Source of the DNA: Bacteroidota bacterium | GTDB lineage: Bacteria; Bacteroidota; Ignavibacteria; Tepidaquicellales; Tepidaquicellaceae | Assembly (NCBI GenBank): GCA_018266875.1 | Contig: JAFDZR010000009.1 | Location: forward strand, 84,182 to 116,285 | Direction: 5' to 3' | DNA length: 32,104 nt | Shown here: piece after piece, positions 9,367 through 18,035 of the stretch | Position numbering within the stretch: position 1 is the stretch's first letter | How the letters are laid out: the number at the start of each line of letters is the position of its first letter | The notes under the pieces: generated by a model | The model's database searches: none | What the model was told of the DNA's origin: nothing | What the model saw: the letters and a program-made list of their open reading frames with translations, nothing else | Position numbers and translations under genes: made by a program

Positions 9367-10848
9367 TCAAAGTGATCCAAATCTGTTGTCAATTTCAGTC
9401 AGTTTTTTTTTGAACCATGTTCTGTTAGACAAATATTCAGCTGAAAATATTTTTTCTATTTTATAAAGTATGTTTTCCTTTTTATCAAACTGATAGTTTA
9501 TCATAAGATCAATCAGTTTAATAAATTTCTTAAACTCTGTCCTGTAAATTTCATCAACATATTTACTGTTATTTAAAAAATGCAGAAATGAATCAGCTGT
9601 ATAATAAACCTGTTCAAAATCCCTGATTTCATAAAAGCATTTCATTTCTATTACTTTTAATAAATACTTAAAATTTGAAAACCCCGTTTCTGTTCTGCTT
9701 GTCAGTTCAAGTGCTTTGCGGAAATCCCCTTCATTGAATTTTATAAGCGCATTAAAATAATTAACTGCATCATTTTCATGGTCAGGATTAAGACATGGCG
9801 AATACTTTTCTATGAATTCTTTGACAAAATCATTATCTCCGGACGAAATACCTGTACTGACCACAGAAGTGAATAAAGAAACCGGGAAAAAACCCGGCAT
9901 TACAGAAAACAGATCTCTCCCGTACATTTCTTTATAAACAGAAAAACATTCTTTTTTAAATTGTTCTTTCCTCATATCAATTTTCATAACACAAATATTT
10001 GAGAGATAAATAAATAAACTGTATTTTTCAAGTTCTGAAAATAAATCAATGTCAGCATAAAACGAATCCCTGAATTCAAAATATTTTTTATCATCATCAG
10101 GTTCGGAAATGGATTCAAATAATCTGAAATAAATTTTCATGAGTGAATAATCATTGAGAGACATTTTTTTTAAATTCTCAAGGAATTCAGTTTTATTTAT
10201 GCTGTCAATAATTTCGCTTTCCATGTTTACATTCCCCTTAATGTTATACTGATTCCTGAAAGCGATTAAATTAATGGATTTAATGACCCTGATTAAAAAA
10301 AAACTTGCAAGGTAAACTGAAGAATTTCCCAGATGATTTTTTTTATATAATTTTAAATCGTCATTTTTCCGGCTGAACTCCAGCTTAAGGTCTTCAATTA
10401 TACTTTTTCTGTAAAAATGCGATTCCCCGTCGAAACTTATTTTATCCAATTGGCTCTCAGCTGCTCTCATAGTATTTTCAAATACGGATACAATATTTCT
10501 GCTGCATGATTCCAAGAGCAACTTTTCCGTCATGCTGAATTTATCCCTGCCGAATCCTTCATAAGAAAGAAATTCCTCGGCTATGAGAATCAGATCGGAA
10601 AATATGTTTCTGAGAATAGCGTCGCTGAATGTCTTGTTTTCACCGCTGTCTTTAGTTATCGAATAAAATATTTTTTCCTTAGAGAGATTAATATGGTCAA
10701 AGCCGGGATAATATTTAATTAAATATTCAAAAAGGGAAAGCGCTTTTTTATTTTTGGTGTGATAAGGAGAATTCAGAAAACTTCTGAATTTTTTAATATC
10801 ATTTTTTGAGAATGTTTTTAGAATTTCAATAATTCTTGAATTGACCAT
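9367..10848 (-). CDS. Hypothetical helical protein (493 residues)
   Basis: I do not recognise a named family. The protein is cytosolic in appearance, with no signal peptide or membrane segment. It is rich in Lys, Phe and Leu and predicted mostly helical. The N-terminus 'ILKTFSKNDIKKFRSFLNSPYHTKNKKALSLFEYL' resembles the opening of a recurring group of about 500-residue uncharacterised proteins in Bacteroidota/Ignavibacteria. The spacing of aromatic and Leu residues suggests TPR-like helical hairpins in the C-terminal half. It stands alone: a terminator faces it at its 3' end, and its promoter region is shared with the divergent beta-propeller gene. No function is proposed. Confidence 0.75.
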   Translation of the reverse strand: MVNSRIIEILKTFSKNDIKKFRSFLNSPYHTKNKKALSLFEYLIKYYPGFDHINLSKEKIFYSITKDSGENKTFSDAILRNIFSDLILIAEEFLSYEGFGRDKFSMTEKLLLESCSRNIVSVFENTMRAAESQLDKISFDGESHFYRKSIIEDLKLEFSRKNDDLKLYKKNHLGNSSVYLASFFLIRVIKSINLIAFRNQYNIKGNVNMESEIIDSINKTEFLENLKKMSLNDYSLMKIYFRLFESISEPDDDKKYFEFRDSFYADIDLFSELEKYSLFIYLSNICVMKIDMRKEQFKKECFSVYKEMYGRDLFSVMPGFFPVSLFTSVVSTGISSGDNDFVKEFIEKYSPCLNPDHENDAVNYFNALIKFNEGDFRKALELTSRTETGFSNFKYLLKVIEMKCFYEIRDFEQVYYTADSFLHFLNNSKYVDEIYRTEFKKFIKLIDLMINYQFDKKENILYKIEKIFSAEYLSNRTWFKKKLTEIDNRFGSL

Positions 10849-10892
10849 ACCCGGAGTAAAATAATTCTACTGAGTCAAGCTTGCTGTTTCAA

Positions 10893-10924
10893 CAAAAATA
10901 CTCTTTTAAACCCAATTTAGCAAT
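10893..10924 (-). promoter_or_regulatory. Promoter for the 493-residue protein
   Basis: Read on the minus strand: ATTG (10924-10921), 20 bases, then TATTTTTG (10900-10893). The second element fits TAnnTTTG exactly and the first matches three of four bases of TTTG. This gives a leader of about 40 bases to the ATG at 10848. Confidence 0.45.
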
Positions 10925-10984
10925 TTTTCACATTCCGAATCATCAATTGGTCCATGATTTATGCTGCTTTACGGATTTTGTTTC

Positions 10985-11016
10985 TTTGATTAATCAATTA
11001 TTACCCTATAAATTTG
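10985..11016 (+). promoter_or_regulatory. Bacteroidota-type promoter for the propeller gene
   Basis: TTTG (10985-10988), a 20-base spacer, then TAAATTTG (11009-11016). Both elements fit the known Bacteroidota -33/-7 pattern exactly. Transcription would begin near 11023, too close to an in-frame ATG at 11030 for normal initiation, which supports the start at 11156. Confidence 0.55.
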
Positions 11017-11155
11017 AATAAAAATTATTATGAAAACAGTGCAGCATTATTTTTTTGAATTGAGTTCCGGACTCGTTCATAAAGAAAGTGATACAGATCG
11101 TAACTGTAATCTGCGCTGTTTAAAATTTAATATCCGGATTTCGGATGGAGGAAAA

Positions 11156-13597
11156 ATGAAAACTCTAATAACATTTTTATCGGAAACATTCAAAGTAAGT
11201 CTTTTACTTTTAGTATTTTCTGTCTGTTCACAAAGTCAGACAGGCTGGATCAATGTTTCCACTTCTACAAATTTTAACTCAGTATTTTTTAAAGATCCGC
11301 TTAGAGGATGGATAGCCGGAGATTCGGGATCCGTGTTCACGTCTTATGACGGAGGTTTATCCTGGTCAGGAGAAGACAGTAAAACTAAATACAAATTGAA
11401 TTCAATATTCTTTCTGGATGTAAACACCGGTTATGCTGCTGGAAACCACGGAACCGTTATTAAGACAACTAACGGCGGTGAAAACTGGTCTTTATTGATA
11501 ACAGGAATAACTTATAATCTGAATTCCGTTTTTTTTCCTTCCATAGATACAGGTTATGCGCTTGGAGAGAAAGAGATCAGAACAACAAACGGAGGTATAA
11601 CCTGGACAGATCTTGGACTGTCACTTTCCGCAAACTCCACCTTTTATATTTCAAATGATACGGGATTTTACGTAAACTCTTCAAATATATTCCGAACTAC
11701 AAACCGCGGAACTTCATGGGCAACCACTATCCTCTCGGGATCATACAATTCAATTTATTTTCAGAATACTTCAACAGGATGGACTTCCGGATCCGGAATA
11801 AGATACACAACAAACGGTGGTACAGTCTGGACTGCTCAGTCTTCCGGTTCAGGATACAGTACTCTGTTCGGAATAAATTTTTCTGATGCATCCAGCGGGT
11901 GGGCTGTCGGAAGTATTGGCTTTACAGGAGGAAATTCAGAGATCCGCAGAACTACAAACTCCGGCACAAACTGGACAGGTCAGTCCAGCCTTACAACAAA
12001 CATACTTAGGTCAGTTTCCGCTGTTTCCCCGTCAACAGGCGTAACAGCCGGGGATCTTGGAACAATTCTACTAACTACAAACAGCGGAGCAAACTGGTCC
12101 AACAGAAATTTTGTTTTTACATCTCCTGCATCTCCCACTTACAATTTAAACTCAGTATATTTCATTAATGATAACACCGGATGGGTTTCAGGATGGTCCG
12201 GAGTAGTTAGTAAAACCACAAACGGAGGAATGAACTGGGCTTCATATTCATCGGCTTCTTTCAATAACATTAACTCAGTATATTTTCTAGATAAAGATAC
12301 CGGCTGGATCACCGGGAACGGAGGAATAATTCAGTTAACCACAAACGGAGGAGTCAACTGGTCACTGACTTCAATACCTGTTTCATCAAACATGAATGAC
12401 ATTTATATCGGCAGATTTTCTCTTACAGGATATTTCGGATTGCATAAAATAGGCTGGAGCGTTGGAAATTCAGGTGCAATTTTAAAAACCACAAACGGCG
12501 GTATCAACTGGACTTCGCAGGCTTCTCCCGTGTCCCTGAATCTCTATTCAGTAAAAGCTTTTTCTGAAAACAATGCTGTAATTTGCTGTGACAGCGGTAC
12601 TATCCTTAAAACAACTAACGGCGGCTTGAGCTGGACTGTAAAAGTATCCGGAATAATATCAGGAGCTTTGAGATCTGTTTCATTTGCGGATAATTACAAC
12701 GGAATATGCGGAGGGGACAGCTCTGTCGTTCTGTATACAACTGACCAGGGTGATACCTGGATCAGTGATTTTACCGGACCGGGATCTTTGTCAAAAGAAA
12801 ATATTACTTCGGTTTCAGCTGTTCCTGATGCTCTGATCACATTTTTCGCTGTTGGTGAAGGAGGAATAATAATAAAATCGGATAACGGTGGCATTACATG
12901 GTCAAAACAATCCGGCGGATTAAAAACAAAGTTTACAGATGTTTGCGCTGTACCCTCAGGTAACTGTTTTATATCGGGAACCGGAGGAACAATCCTAAAA
13001 ACTTCTGAAGGAGGTGTTTTACCGGCAGAACTTTCAACTTTCAATTACAAAGTTTACTCGCATAATGTAGAATTGAACTGGAATACAACCGGTGAATTAA
13101 ACAACAAAGGATTTTACATTGAAAGAAAAAATCCCGGCGGGATCTGGGTCGGAGCAGGATTTAAAGAAGGCAGAGGAACATTCACAGGAAATACTTCTTA
13201 CAGTTTTACTGATTTGGATCTTGAAAGCGGAATATATGCATACAGACTCAAGCAGACTGACTTCAACGGAAATTTCAAATATTATTATCTGAATTCTGAA
13301 GTTATTATCGGCAATCCGATAAAAACTTTTCTATATCAGAATTATCCGAATCCGTTTAATCCTGTAACCACAATATCTTTTGACATTTATTCGGATAAAA
13401 ATCAAAATGAAATAAACGTTAAAATAAAAATATATGATGTTCTCGGAAAAGAATTGAAAACTCTTGTTAACGGAATATTCAGAACCGGTCATTACAAAAC
13501 TGAATTCAATGCGACCGGTTTTCCGTCGGGGATTTATTTCTATATGATTGAGACAGGCAATTCGTCAATAACCAAATCCCTGATACTGCTGAAATAA
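11156..13597 (+). CDS. YCF48-type beta-propeller T9SS cargo protein
   Basis: A secreted protein of 813 residues from the ATG at 11156. That start is preferred over the in-frame ATG at 11030 because GGAGG ends four bases before it and a signal peptide ('SLLLLVFSVCSQSQ') follows. The body has about 13 repeats of the form S-V-x-F...GWxxGxxGxIxxTTNGGxxW, the pattern of YCF48/Hcf136-like or BNR-like propellers, running to about residue 630. A fibronectin-like stretch follows, then a T9SS sorting domain from 'YQNYPNPFNPVTTISF' to the C-terminal 'SGIYFYMIETGNSSITKSLILLK'. Such proteins are usually displayed on or released from the cell surface; binding partners are unknown. It is monocistronic with its own promoter and terminator. 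Confidence 0.88.
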   Translation: MKTLITFLSETFKVSLLLLVFSVCSQSQTGWINVSTSTNFNSVFFKDPLRGWIAGDSGSVFTSYDGGLSWSGEDSKTKYKLNSIFFLDVNTGYAAGNHGTVIKTTNGGENWSLLITGITYNLNSVFFPSIDTGYALGEKEIRTTNGGITWTDLGLSLSANSTFYISNDTGFYVNSSNIFRTTNRGTSWATTILSGSYNSIYFQNTSTGWTSGSGIRYTTNGGTVWTAQSSGSGYSTLFGINFSDASSGWAVGSIGFTGGNSEIRRTTNSGTNWTGQSSLTTNILRSVSAVSPSTGVTAGDLGTILLTTNSGANWSNRNFVFTSPASPTYNLNSVYFINDNTGWVSGWSGVVSKTTNGGMNWASYSSASFNNINSVYFLDKDTGWITGNGGIIQLTTNGGVNWSLTSIPVSSNMNDIYIGRFSLTGYFGLHKIGWSVGNSGAILKTTNGGINWTSQASPVSLNLYSVKAFSENNAVICCDSGTILKTTNGGLSWTVKVSGIISGALRSVSFADNYNGICGGDSSVVLYTTDQGDTWISDFTGPGSLSKENITSVSAVPDALITFFAVGEGGIIIKSDNGGITWSKQSGGLKTKFTDVCAVPSGNCFISGTGGTILKTSEGGVLPAELSTFNYKVYSHNVELNWNTTGELNNKGFYIERKNPGGIWVGAGFKEGRGTFTGNTSYSFTDLDLESGIYAYRLKQTDFNGNFKYYYLNSEVIIGNPIKTFLYQNYPNPFNPVTTISFDIYSDKNQNEINVKIKIYDVLGKELKTLVNGIFRTGHYKTEFNATGFPSGIYFYMIETGNSSITKSLILLK

Positions 13598-13616
13598 AAA
13601 AATTTCCTTATCCGAA

Positions 13617-13651
13617 TTTTCCGCAGGCATTAAAAATGTCTGCGGATTTTT
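13617..13651 (+). terminator. Terminator after the propeller gene
   Basis: An 11-bp stem, with TCCGCAGGCAT (13620-13630) pairing with ATGTCTGCGGA (13636-13646) through one G-T wobble, has a five-base loop and is followed by TTTTT. It starts about 20 bases after the stop at 13597. On the opposite strand it lacks a T run, so it probably serves only the plus-strand gene. Confidence 0.8.
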
Positions 13652-13673
13652 AAATTAAATTCCTGTCAGGGGA

Positions 13674-14012
13674 TCAGCTTCCGCGGTAAGTGCTGTATGC
13701 AAAAGGACTGATCAGCAGAGGCACATGATAATGAAAATCTCCATTCACTTTAAAGACAACTTCCGCAAAAGGATAAAAGCTGTCTTTACCTTCTGACACA
13801 AAATATTCTCCGGTATGAAATTTAAGTTTATAAACACCGGTTTTTTCAGTATCTGAATTTTCCGGAAGGTCTGAAAGTCTTCCGTCATCATTTGTAATTC
13901 CTTCTGCAATTAATTTCCAGATCTCTGAATCATTCCTAAATAATTCTATTCTGATTTTCTTCCCGGGTTTTCCGGAAGAAGTATCAAGAACGTGTGTTGT
14001 AATCCGACTCAT
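13674..14012 (-). CDS. uraH: 5-hydroxyisourate hydrolase
   Basis: A 112-residue transthyretin-like enzyme that opens the ring of 5-hydroxyisourate, the product of urate oxidase, to give OHCU. The hallmark residues are present: 'ITTHVLD' with His7, 'DDGR' with Arg45, 'HYHVPLLISPF' with His94 and His96, and the C-terminal YRGS tetrapeptide (109-112) that separates these enzymes from true transthyretins. There is no signal peptide, so it is cytosolic. The ATG at 14012 lies inside the 3' end of the OHCU decarboxylase gene (29-base overlap), indicating one transcript. It is the last gene of the minus-strand urate operon. Confidence 0.96.
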   Translation of the reverse strand: MSRITTHVLDTSSGKPGKKIRIELFRNDSEIWKLIAEGITNDDGRLSDLPENSDTEKTGVYKLKFHTGEYFVSEGKDSFYPFAEVVFKVNGDFHYHVPLLISPFAYSTYRGS

Positions 14013-14469
14013 AATAATTTTTTAATCTTAAATTAGTTATTTTAGACTGTTCAAGCGCTGCTGTTTTGAGTTCTGATTTTATGTCATTGCTGATTCTGCT
14101 CTTAATGATCTCAAGCATTTCTTCCGCAGATTTTCCGGTTGCAAATACTATGAAAATGAAACCGAATTTTTTTTCATATTTCTCATTGTACTCCGCAAGT
14201 TCTTTTAATGTATTCTCAGATGCCAAGACAGTTCCGGACTGTTCTTTTTCAGAAAGATCTTTCGAATGAGAATACTTTTTCTTAAGAGAATTCAGATCCC
14301 CTATCTTCGGATGATATTTAAATGCTTCAAGCCAGTCATTTTCGGTCAGGGAAAACCATATCTCCTCTGATTTAGTTATCATTTCATCATAAGAATTAAA
14401 AGAACCGCAGGCGAGCATTTGAGTTACCCAATTTTCCGAACCGCAGCACTTTTTTAATTTATCTCTCAT
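13984..14469 (-). CDS. uraD: OHCU decarboxylase
   Basis: A 161-residue enzyme that decarboxylates 2-oxo-4-hydroxy-4-carboxy-5-ureidoimidazoline to S-allantoin. Family motifs: 'CCGSENWVTQM' near the N-terminus, 'HPKIGD' with the catalytic His53, 'SEKEQSGT' with Glu76-Gln77, and 'NEKYEKKFGFIFIVFATGKSAEEML'. The length is normal. It begins seven bases after the allantoicase stop and overlaps the HIU hydrolase gene, so the two enzymes that handle successive unstable intermediates are translated side by side. Confidence 0.96.
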   Translation of the reverse strand: MRDKLKKCCGSENWVTQMLACGSFNSYDEMITKSEEIWFSLTENDWLEAFKYHPKIGDLNSLKKKYSHSKDLSEKEQSGTVLASENTLKELAEYNEKYEKKFGFIFIVFATGKSAEEMLEIIKSRISNDIKSELKTAALEQSKITNLRLKNYYESDYNTRS

Positions 14470-14476
14470 TATTTCA

Positions 14477-15463
14477 TCAGTCAGGTATTCCGAATAATCT
14501 GAGACGGCTTACTCCGCCGTCAGGGAAAATGTTGAGTCTGACATGAGTTGAACTTATGCCGGACGATAATTCTTTTTCGAATAAATTTTCATAGTCTCCT
14601 TTCAGGGGAACCGGTGGAAGTATCTCCTTCCATTCAACTGATTTATCCGTGATTTCATTATCAGCAATATCAGGGGCAAAGCATACTTCCAGTGAACATT
14701 TATCCGGGAAATTTCCCTTAAAAAGATTTGTATCAACAACAGCTTTTTTTATTTTACCCGGACAGGCCAGTTTAATGATCGTCCAGTCATACCCGGGGAT
14801 TCTTTTCCTCTTTGTCTCCCACCCGTCTCCCATTACTTTACTTTTTCCCGGTGAAATAAGATTATCCTTTGAACCGAAGAACATATCATTGCACACCAGA
14901 ACTCTACCGCCGTTCACAAGAGCTGCGAGATCTATCATTTCTTTCGAATTATTTTTTTTCCATTCCGGGAATACCGTTCCGTATACCCTGAATCTTGCTA
15001 CTCCGCCGTCAGGATAAATATTTAGTCTGACCATATTGTAAATTCCGGCATCATTAATACTGAATAAATTCACGGATCCCGGATCCAGCGGTGATCTCCC
15101 AAGTATCTCCTTCCACCTCAGATCTTTATCCCCGCTGTCAAAACATGCTTCTGCCGATGCGTAGGGAGGATGATTTCCCAGGAAATGATTTGTATCAATA
15201 TTCAGAGTTTTGATAATTCCCTGTACTCCGAGTTTTATTATACACCAGTCATGTCCGGCCGTACGTTTTCTTCTCGATTCCCAGCCGTCCATCCATTTTC
15301 CGTTTTCAGTATATTTATCCGGAATAAATATTCCTCTTCCCTCTTTAAGTAAATTCTCTTTACCCGCGAAAAACTCATCGCTTGCCTCGACTGCCGTGCC
15401 TCCGATCTTTTCAGAAGCAAGGTCTGTAAGTCCGGAAAAATTCATATAAAAGTTCTGATCCAT
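14477..15463 (-). CDS. alc: Allantoicase
   Basis: A 328-residue enzyme that hydrolyses allantoate to ureidoglycolate and urea. It has the two tandem jelly-roll repeats of the family. The first (about 14-165) has 'MDGWESRRKRTAGHDWCIIKLG' and 'IDTNHFLGNHPPYASAEACF'; the second (about 180-328) has 'MGDGWETKRKRIPGYDWTIIKLA' and 'VDTNLFKGNFPDKCSLEVCF'. Each repeat ends in a 'RLNIYPDGGVARFRVYG'-like strand. Its ATG follows the allantoinase stop codon with no spacing, a sign of coupled translation. Use of allantoicase rather than allantoate amidohydrolase means the products are urea and ureidoglycolate, not ammonia. Confidence 0.95.
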   Translation of the reverse strand: MDQNFYMNFSGLTDLASEKIGGTAVEASDEFFAGKENLLKEGRGIFIPDKYTENGKWMDGWESRRKRTAGHDWCIIKLGVQGIIKTLNIDTNHFLGNHPPYASAEACFDSGDKDLRWKEILGRSPLDPGSVNLFSINDAGIYNMVRLNIYPDGGVARFRVYGTVFPEWKKNNSKEMIDLAALVNGGRVLVCNDMFFGSKDNLISPGKSKVMGDGWETKRKRIPGYDWTIIKLACPGKIKKAVVDTNLFKGNFPDKCSLEVCFAPDIADNEITDKSVEWKEILPPVPLKGDYENLFEKELSSGISSTHVRLNIFPDGGVSRLRLFGIPD

Positions 15464-16813
15464 TTATTGATTTATATATTTATTTAATAAAATCTTTCCT
15501 GATGGCGGCTGAATTATTTTCCCGCCGTCAAAAATAATATTCCCTCTCAGAAAAGTAGTTTTGACTTTTCCTTTTAATTTCTCTCCTTCATAAGGAGTAA
15601 ATTTATTTTTGTAAAACAGATTTTTCCCTTCGGCGGTAAATTTTTCCTCCGGATCGAATACTATCATATCTGCGTCAAATCCTTTCTCAATACTTCCCTT
15701 CTTCTTATCTAGTCCGGCCAGTACGGAAGGATTGAAGCTCATCAGTTTTGATATTTCCTTTAGCGTGAATCCCCTCTCCGAAGCCTGTGTCCAGACAGCA
15801 GAAAGTCCGGTCTGCAAACCCGGTATTCCTCCCCATGCTTTTTCAAAATTCCCTTCTTCCCGGAATTTGAGATCTTCAGTACACGGAGAATGATCACTTA
15901 CAACCATGTCTATTATTCCGTCTTTAAGTGCTTTCCATAATTTATCCCTGTTCTCACTGTCCCGTATCGGAGGAGTGCATTTGAATAAAGTATCTTTGTC
16001 CGGAATTTTATCAGAAGAAAAGAATAAATAATGCGGACAGGTTTCAGTAGTAATTTTTACACCGCGGGACTTTGCTTCGGAAATCAAGTCTATTCCGTCT
16101 GAAGATGAAAGATGAACGATATGAATGTGCCTGCTGAATCTTTCCGAAAGTTTTATCAGGATTTCAATTGCCCTGTTTTCCCATTCCTTCGGACGTGATT
16201 CAAGAAATGATCTGTAAGAATAGCCGCTGTAATTTCTGCTCTTTTCAGATCCGCAGAAAATCTCGGCATGCACAAGAAGAGGAATATCCGGAATTTCTTT
16301 AAGAGAATTCAGTATTTTTTCCAGATCATTTTCATTTACTGGTCTGAATTCATCAAGTCCCGAATCTATCATAAAAGATTTAATACCAAGTACGCCTCCG
16401 TGGAAAAGCTGAGCTAACTTTCCGCTGTTACCGGGGACTGCCCCTCCGTAAAATCCGGTATCCACATACAATTTCCCTTCGGCAGATGAAATTTTTTTGT
16501 TCAGGGCTTCTGCATCTGTAGTCACAGGTGAACTGTTAAGCGGCATATCAACCAGGACTGTTACGCCGCCTGCCGCCGCTGATTTTGTAGCGCTTTCAAA
16601 ACCCTCCCATTCTTCCCTTCCCGGTTCATTAATATGAACATGCGTATCGATGAGCGAAGGCATTATCACATATTCTCCGTAATCCCTGATCTCAAGTTCT
16701 GATACAGTATTGTAATCCGAAATGTCAGTAATGACGCCGTTTTCAATGAGAATGCAGGCTTTTCTGATTTCACCGCCTGTCAGGACTTTTCTGCTCTTTA
16801 TAACGAATTTCAT
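15464..16813 (-). CDS. allB: Allantoinase
   Basis: A cyclic amidohydrolase opening allantoin to allantoate. The ATG at 16813 gives 449 residues and begins right at the conserved 'KFVIKSRKVLTGGEIRKA'. A TTG at 16852 would add 13 residues with no homologous look, so I do not use it. Metal-site motifs are present: 'DTHVHINEPGREEWEG' (His58, His60), 'GVLGIKSFM' with the likely carboxylated Lys, 'LLVHAEIF', 'IHIVHLSS' and 'VVSDHSPCT'. 'GGVTVLVDMPLNSSPVTT' distinguishes it from dihydroorotase and hydantoinase. It is the first catabolic gene of the minus-strand operon, 177 bases after the upstream membrane gene. Confidence 0.95.
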   Translation of the reverse strand: MKFVIKSRKVLTGGEIRKACILIENGVITDISDYNTVSELEIRDYGEYVIMPSLIDTHVHINEPGREEWEGFESATKSAAAGGVTVLVDMPLNSSPVTTDAEALNKKISSAEGKLYVDTGFYGGAVPGNSGKLAQLFHGGVLGIKSFMIDSGLDEFRPVNENDLEKILNSLKEIPDIPLLVHAEIFCGSEKSRNYSGYSYRSFLESRPKEWENRAIEILIKLSERFSRHIHIVHLSSSDGIDLISEAKSRGVKITTETCPHYLFFSSDKIPDKDTLFKCTPPIRDSENRDKLWKALKDGIIDMVVSDHSPCTEDLKFREEGNFEKAWGGIPGLQTGLSAVWTQASERGFTLKEISKLMSFNPSVLAGLDKKKGSIEKGFDADMIVFDPEEKFTAEGKNLFYKNKFTPYEGEKLKGKVKTTFLRGNIIFDGGKIIQPPSGKILLNKYINQ

Positions 16814-16990
16814 GGGTAAAAATAATTTCAAATAAAATGAATAACAAACCAAATGAAAATTATCAGGATAAACCTCAGAAGGAATTCATGTGAACGGATT
16901 TCTTTAAACAGTTGTGAAAATGGAAATAAATGCCGGTGTTAGTTTCAACTTAATGGAATATGATTCAATGAATTTAAGTTAAAATTCTTC

Positions 16991-17857
16991 TCACATATCC
17001 TGCTGTTTCAGACGCGAAGAAATATCTTTGAGTGAAGTCCAGTTTTCCATCAGTTCAGGAAGATATTCAGTAGCAGTAACAAATGTCCACAGGTATGCAA
17101 CAATAGTATATAATTCTCCGGCGCTGAAGTCATCAAGATCAATTGCTATATATAGAACAACCAGAAATATTGCAAGAAGGGCGATTCTGAGAAAAGCAAA
17201 ATTGACCGCTCCCCATTTGGCGATCTTGATCTGCGGATCCGCCAGGGCTGTATAAAAATCCCTGACATAATCTGGATCTTTTTTTGAAAATACATCCACC
17301 ATATCTTCATAACTGTCGTGATATACTTTCTGATGAATTGAAACCTTCTTGTTGTATATCCTGCCGATGAAATAAAGAGGAAATATTATACAGAGTGAAG
17401 TGATCGAAATTCTCCAGTCGATAAGATACATAGCAGCAACAGCGCCGGCAATAGCAATTGTATTTTCAATAATTTCCGGAAGTCTGAACTGAAGGAATGT
17501 GATATACTGCTGAGTAAGTTCAGCCCTGATTGTTGTTTTTGATAAGTTGAGATTTTTCTTTATAGATTTCTTGGATACATTATAAGAAAGATCTATAAAT
17601 ATTTTCTGATATATCTTCGGATCGACAATTCTCCTCAGAGAACCTACGCCGGAGTTAATCACAAAAGCCGATGCCCAGAAAATGACCGGAAGCAGAATGG
17701 ATATCTTTTCCACAGAAGTGGCTTTATCTATGACTGCATCTATTACTTTTCCAAATAAGGTTGGCTCCGCAATCCATGCCAGATTTTCTATAATAACCAG
17801 ACTTACTGCAATTGAAATGTCTTTTCTGTAATTGGAAACCAGCTCTCTTAATTTCAT
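16991..17857 (-). CDS. Stand-alone six-TM ABC-type membrane domain protein
   Basis: A 288-residue protein that aligns in character with the transmembrane half of an ABC exporter: six hydrophobic segments, coupling-helix-like 'SLRRIVDPKIYQKIFIDLS' and the terminal 'PELMENWTSLKDISSRLKQQDM' that normally leads into the ATPase. It stops there: no Walker A, signature or Walker B motif follows, and the next gene starts 177 bases on. It fits the small known family of ABC six-TM proteins without an ATPase (Pfam ABC_membrane_3, as I recall it), so it is probably intact, not truncated. It lies between urate oxidase and the allantoin genes with its own promoter candidate. A part in urate or allantoin uptake, alone or with a remote ATPase, is a guess. 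Confidence 0.75.
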   Translation of the reverse strand: MKLRELVSNYRKDISIAVSLVIIENLAWIAEPTLFGKVIDAVIDKATSVEKISILLPVIFWASAFVINSGVGSLRRIVDPKIYQKIFIDLSYNVSKKSIKKNLNLSKTTIRAELTQQYITFLQFRLPEIIENTIAIAGAVAAMYLIDWRISITSLCIIFPLYFIGRIYNKKVSIHQKVYHDSYEDMVDVFSKKDPDYVRDFYTALADPQIKIAKWGAVNFAFLRIALLAIFLVVLYIAIDLDDFSAGELYTIVAYLWTFVTATEYLPELMENWTSLKDISSRLKQQDM

Positions 17858-17895
17858 GGGATATCAGATCAGTACTTAAAAATAAGCTGACCGGG

Positions 17896-17929
17896 CAAAT
17901 ATAATTTAACTTTTACTTTTAACTTCAAA
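17896..17929 (-). promoter_or_regulatory. Promoter of the ABC-type membrane gene
   Basis: On the minus strand, TTTG (17929-17926), a 22-base spacer and TATATTTG (17903-17896) fit the Bacteroidota promoter pattern. The ATG at 17857 follows after about 30 bases of leader. It may also drive the allantoin genes downstream, since I see no terminator in the 177-base gap before allantoinase. Confidence 0.5.
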
Positions 17930-18035
17930 AGGGAAATCTCTGCAGAAGGAGAAAAGAAATCCGCACCATTTCAGAAAATCCTGTTAAAGATATTAATAAC
18001 TTATTTTTTCAAACTAAATTAGATTTATTCTTCTC

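Larger units (their letters stand above)
10849..11155. promoter_or_regulatory. Divergent intergenic region and long leader
   Basis: This 307-base gap between the helical hypothetical gene and the propeller gene holds two opposed Bacteroidota-type promoter candidates (10893-10924 minus, 10985-11016 plus) and the GGAGG at 11147-11151. From the predicted plus-strand transcription start (about 11023) there is a leader of roughly 130 bases before the ATG at 11156. I see no further gene in it. Confidence 0.5.

Noticed and set aside
11030..11155. In-frame N-terminal extension of 42 codons on the propeller gene
   Set aside because: It would start only about seven bases after the predicted transcription start and would bury the signal peptide. 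The ATG at 11156 has GGAGG at the right distance.
11260..13030. Regular repeats that might suggest a CRISPR-like or minisatellite array
   Set aside because: They are protein-level propeller repeats in one open frame, with diverged DNA and no constant repeat-spacer lengths.
12694..13044. 116-codon reading frame antisense to the propeller gene
   Set aside because: It arises from the repeated, low-stop codon pattern of the propeller repeats on the other strand and shows no independent signals.
16814..16852. 13-residue extension of allantoinase from TTG
   Set aside because: The extension has no family counterpart, and the ATG at 16813 starts exactly at the conserved N-terminus.
16947..16980. 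Inverted repeat AACTTAA / TTAAGTT after the ABC-type gene as a terminator
   Set aside because: The stem is short and AT-only, with a 20-base loop and no T run following on the minus strand.
16991..17857. Pseudogene of a full ABC exporter
   Set aside because: The frame is intact with a natural stop, no ATPase remnant is seen in the 177 bases downstream, and ATPase-less six-TM homologues are a known family.
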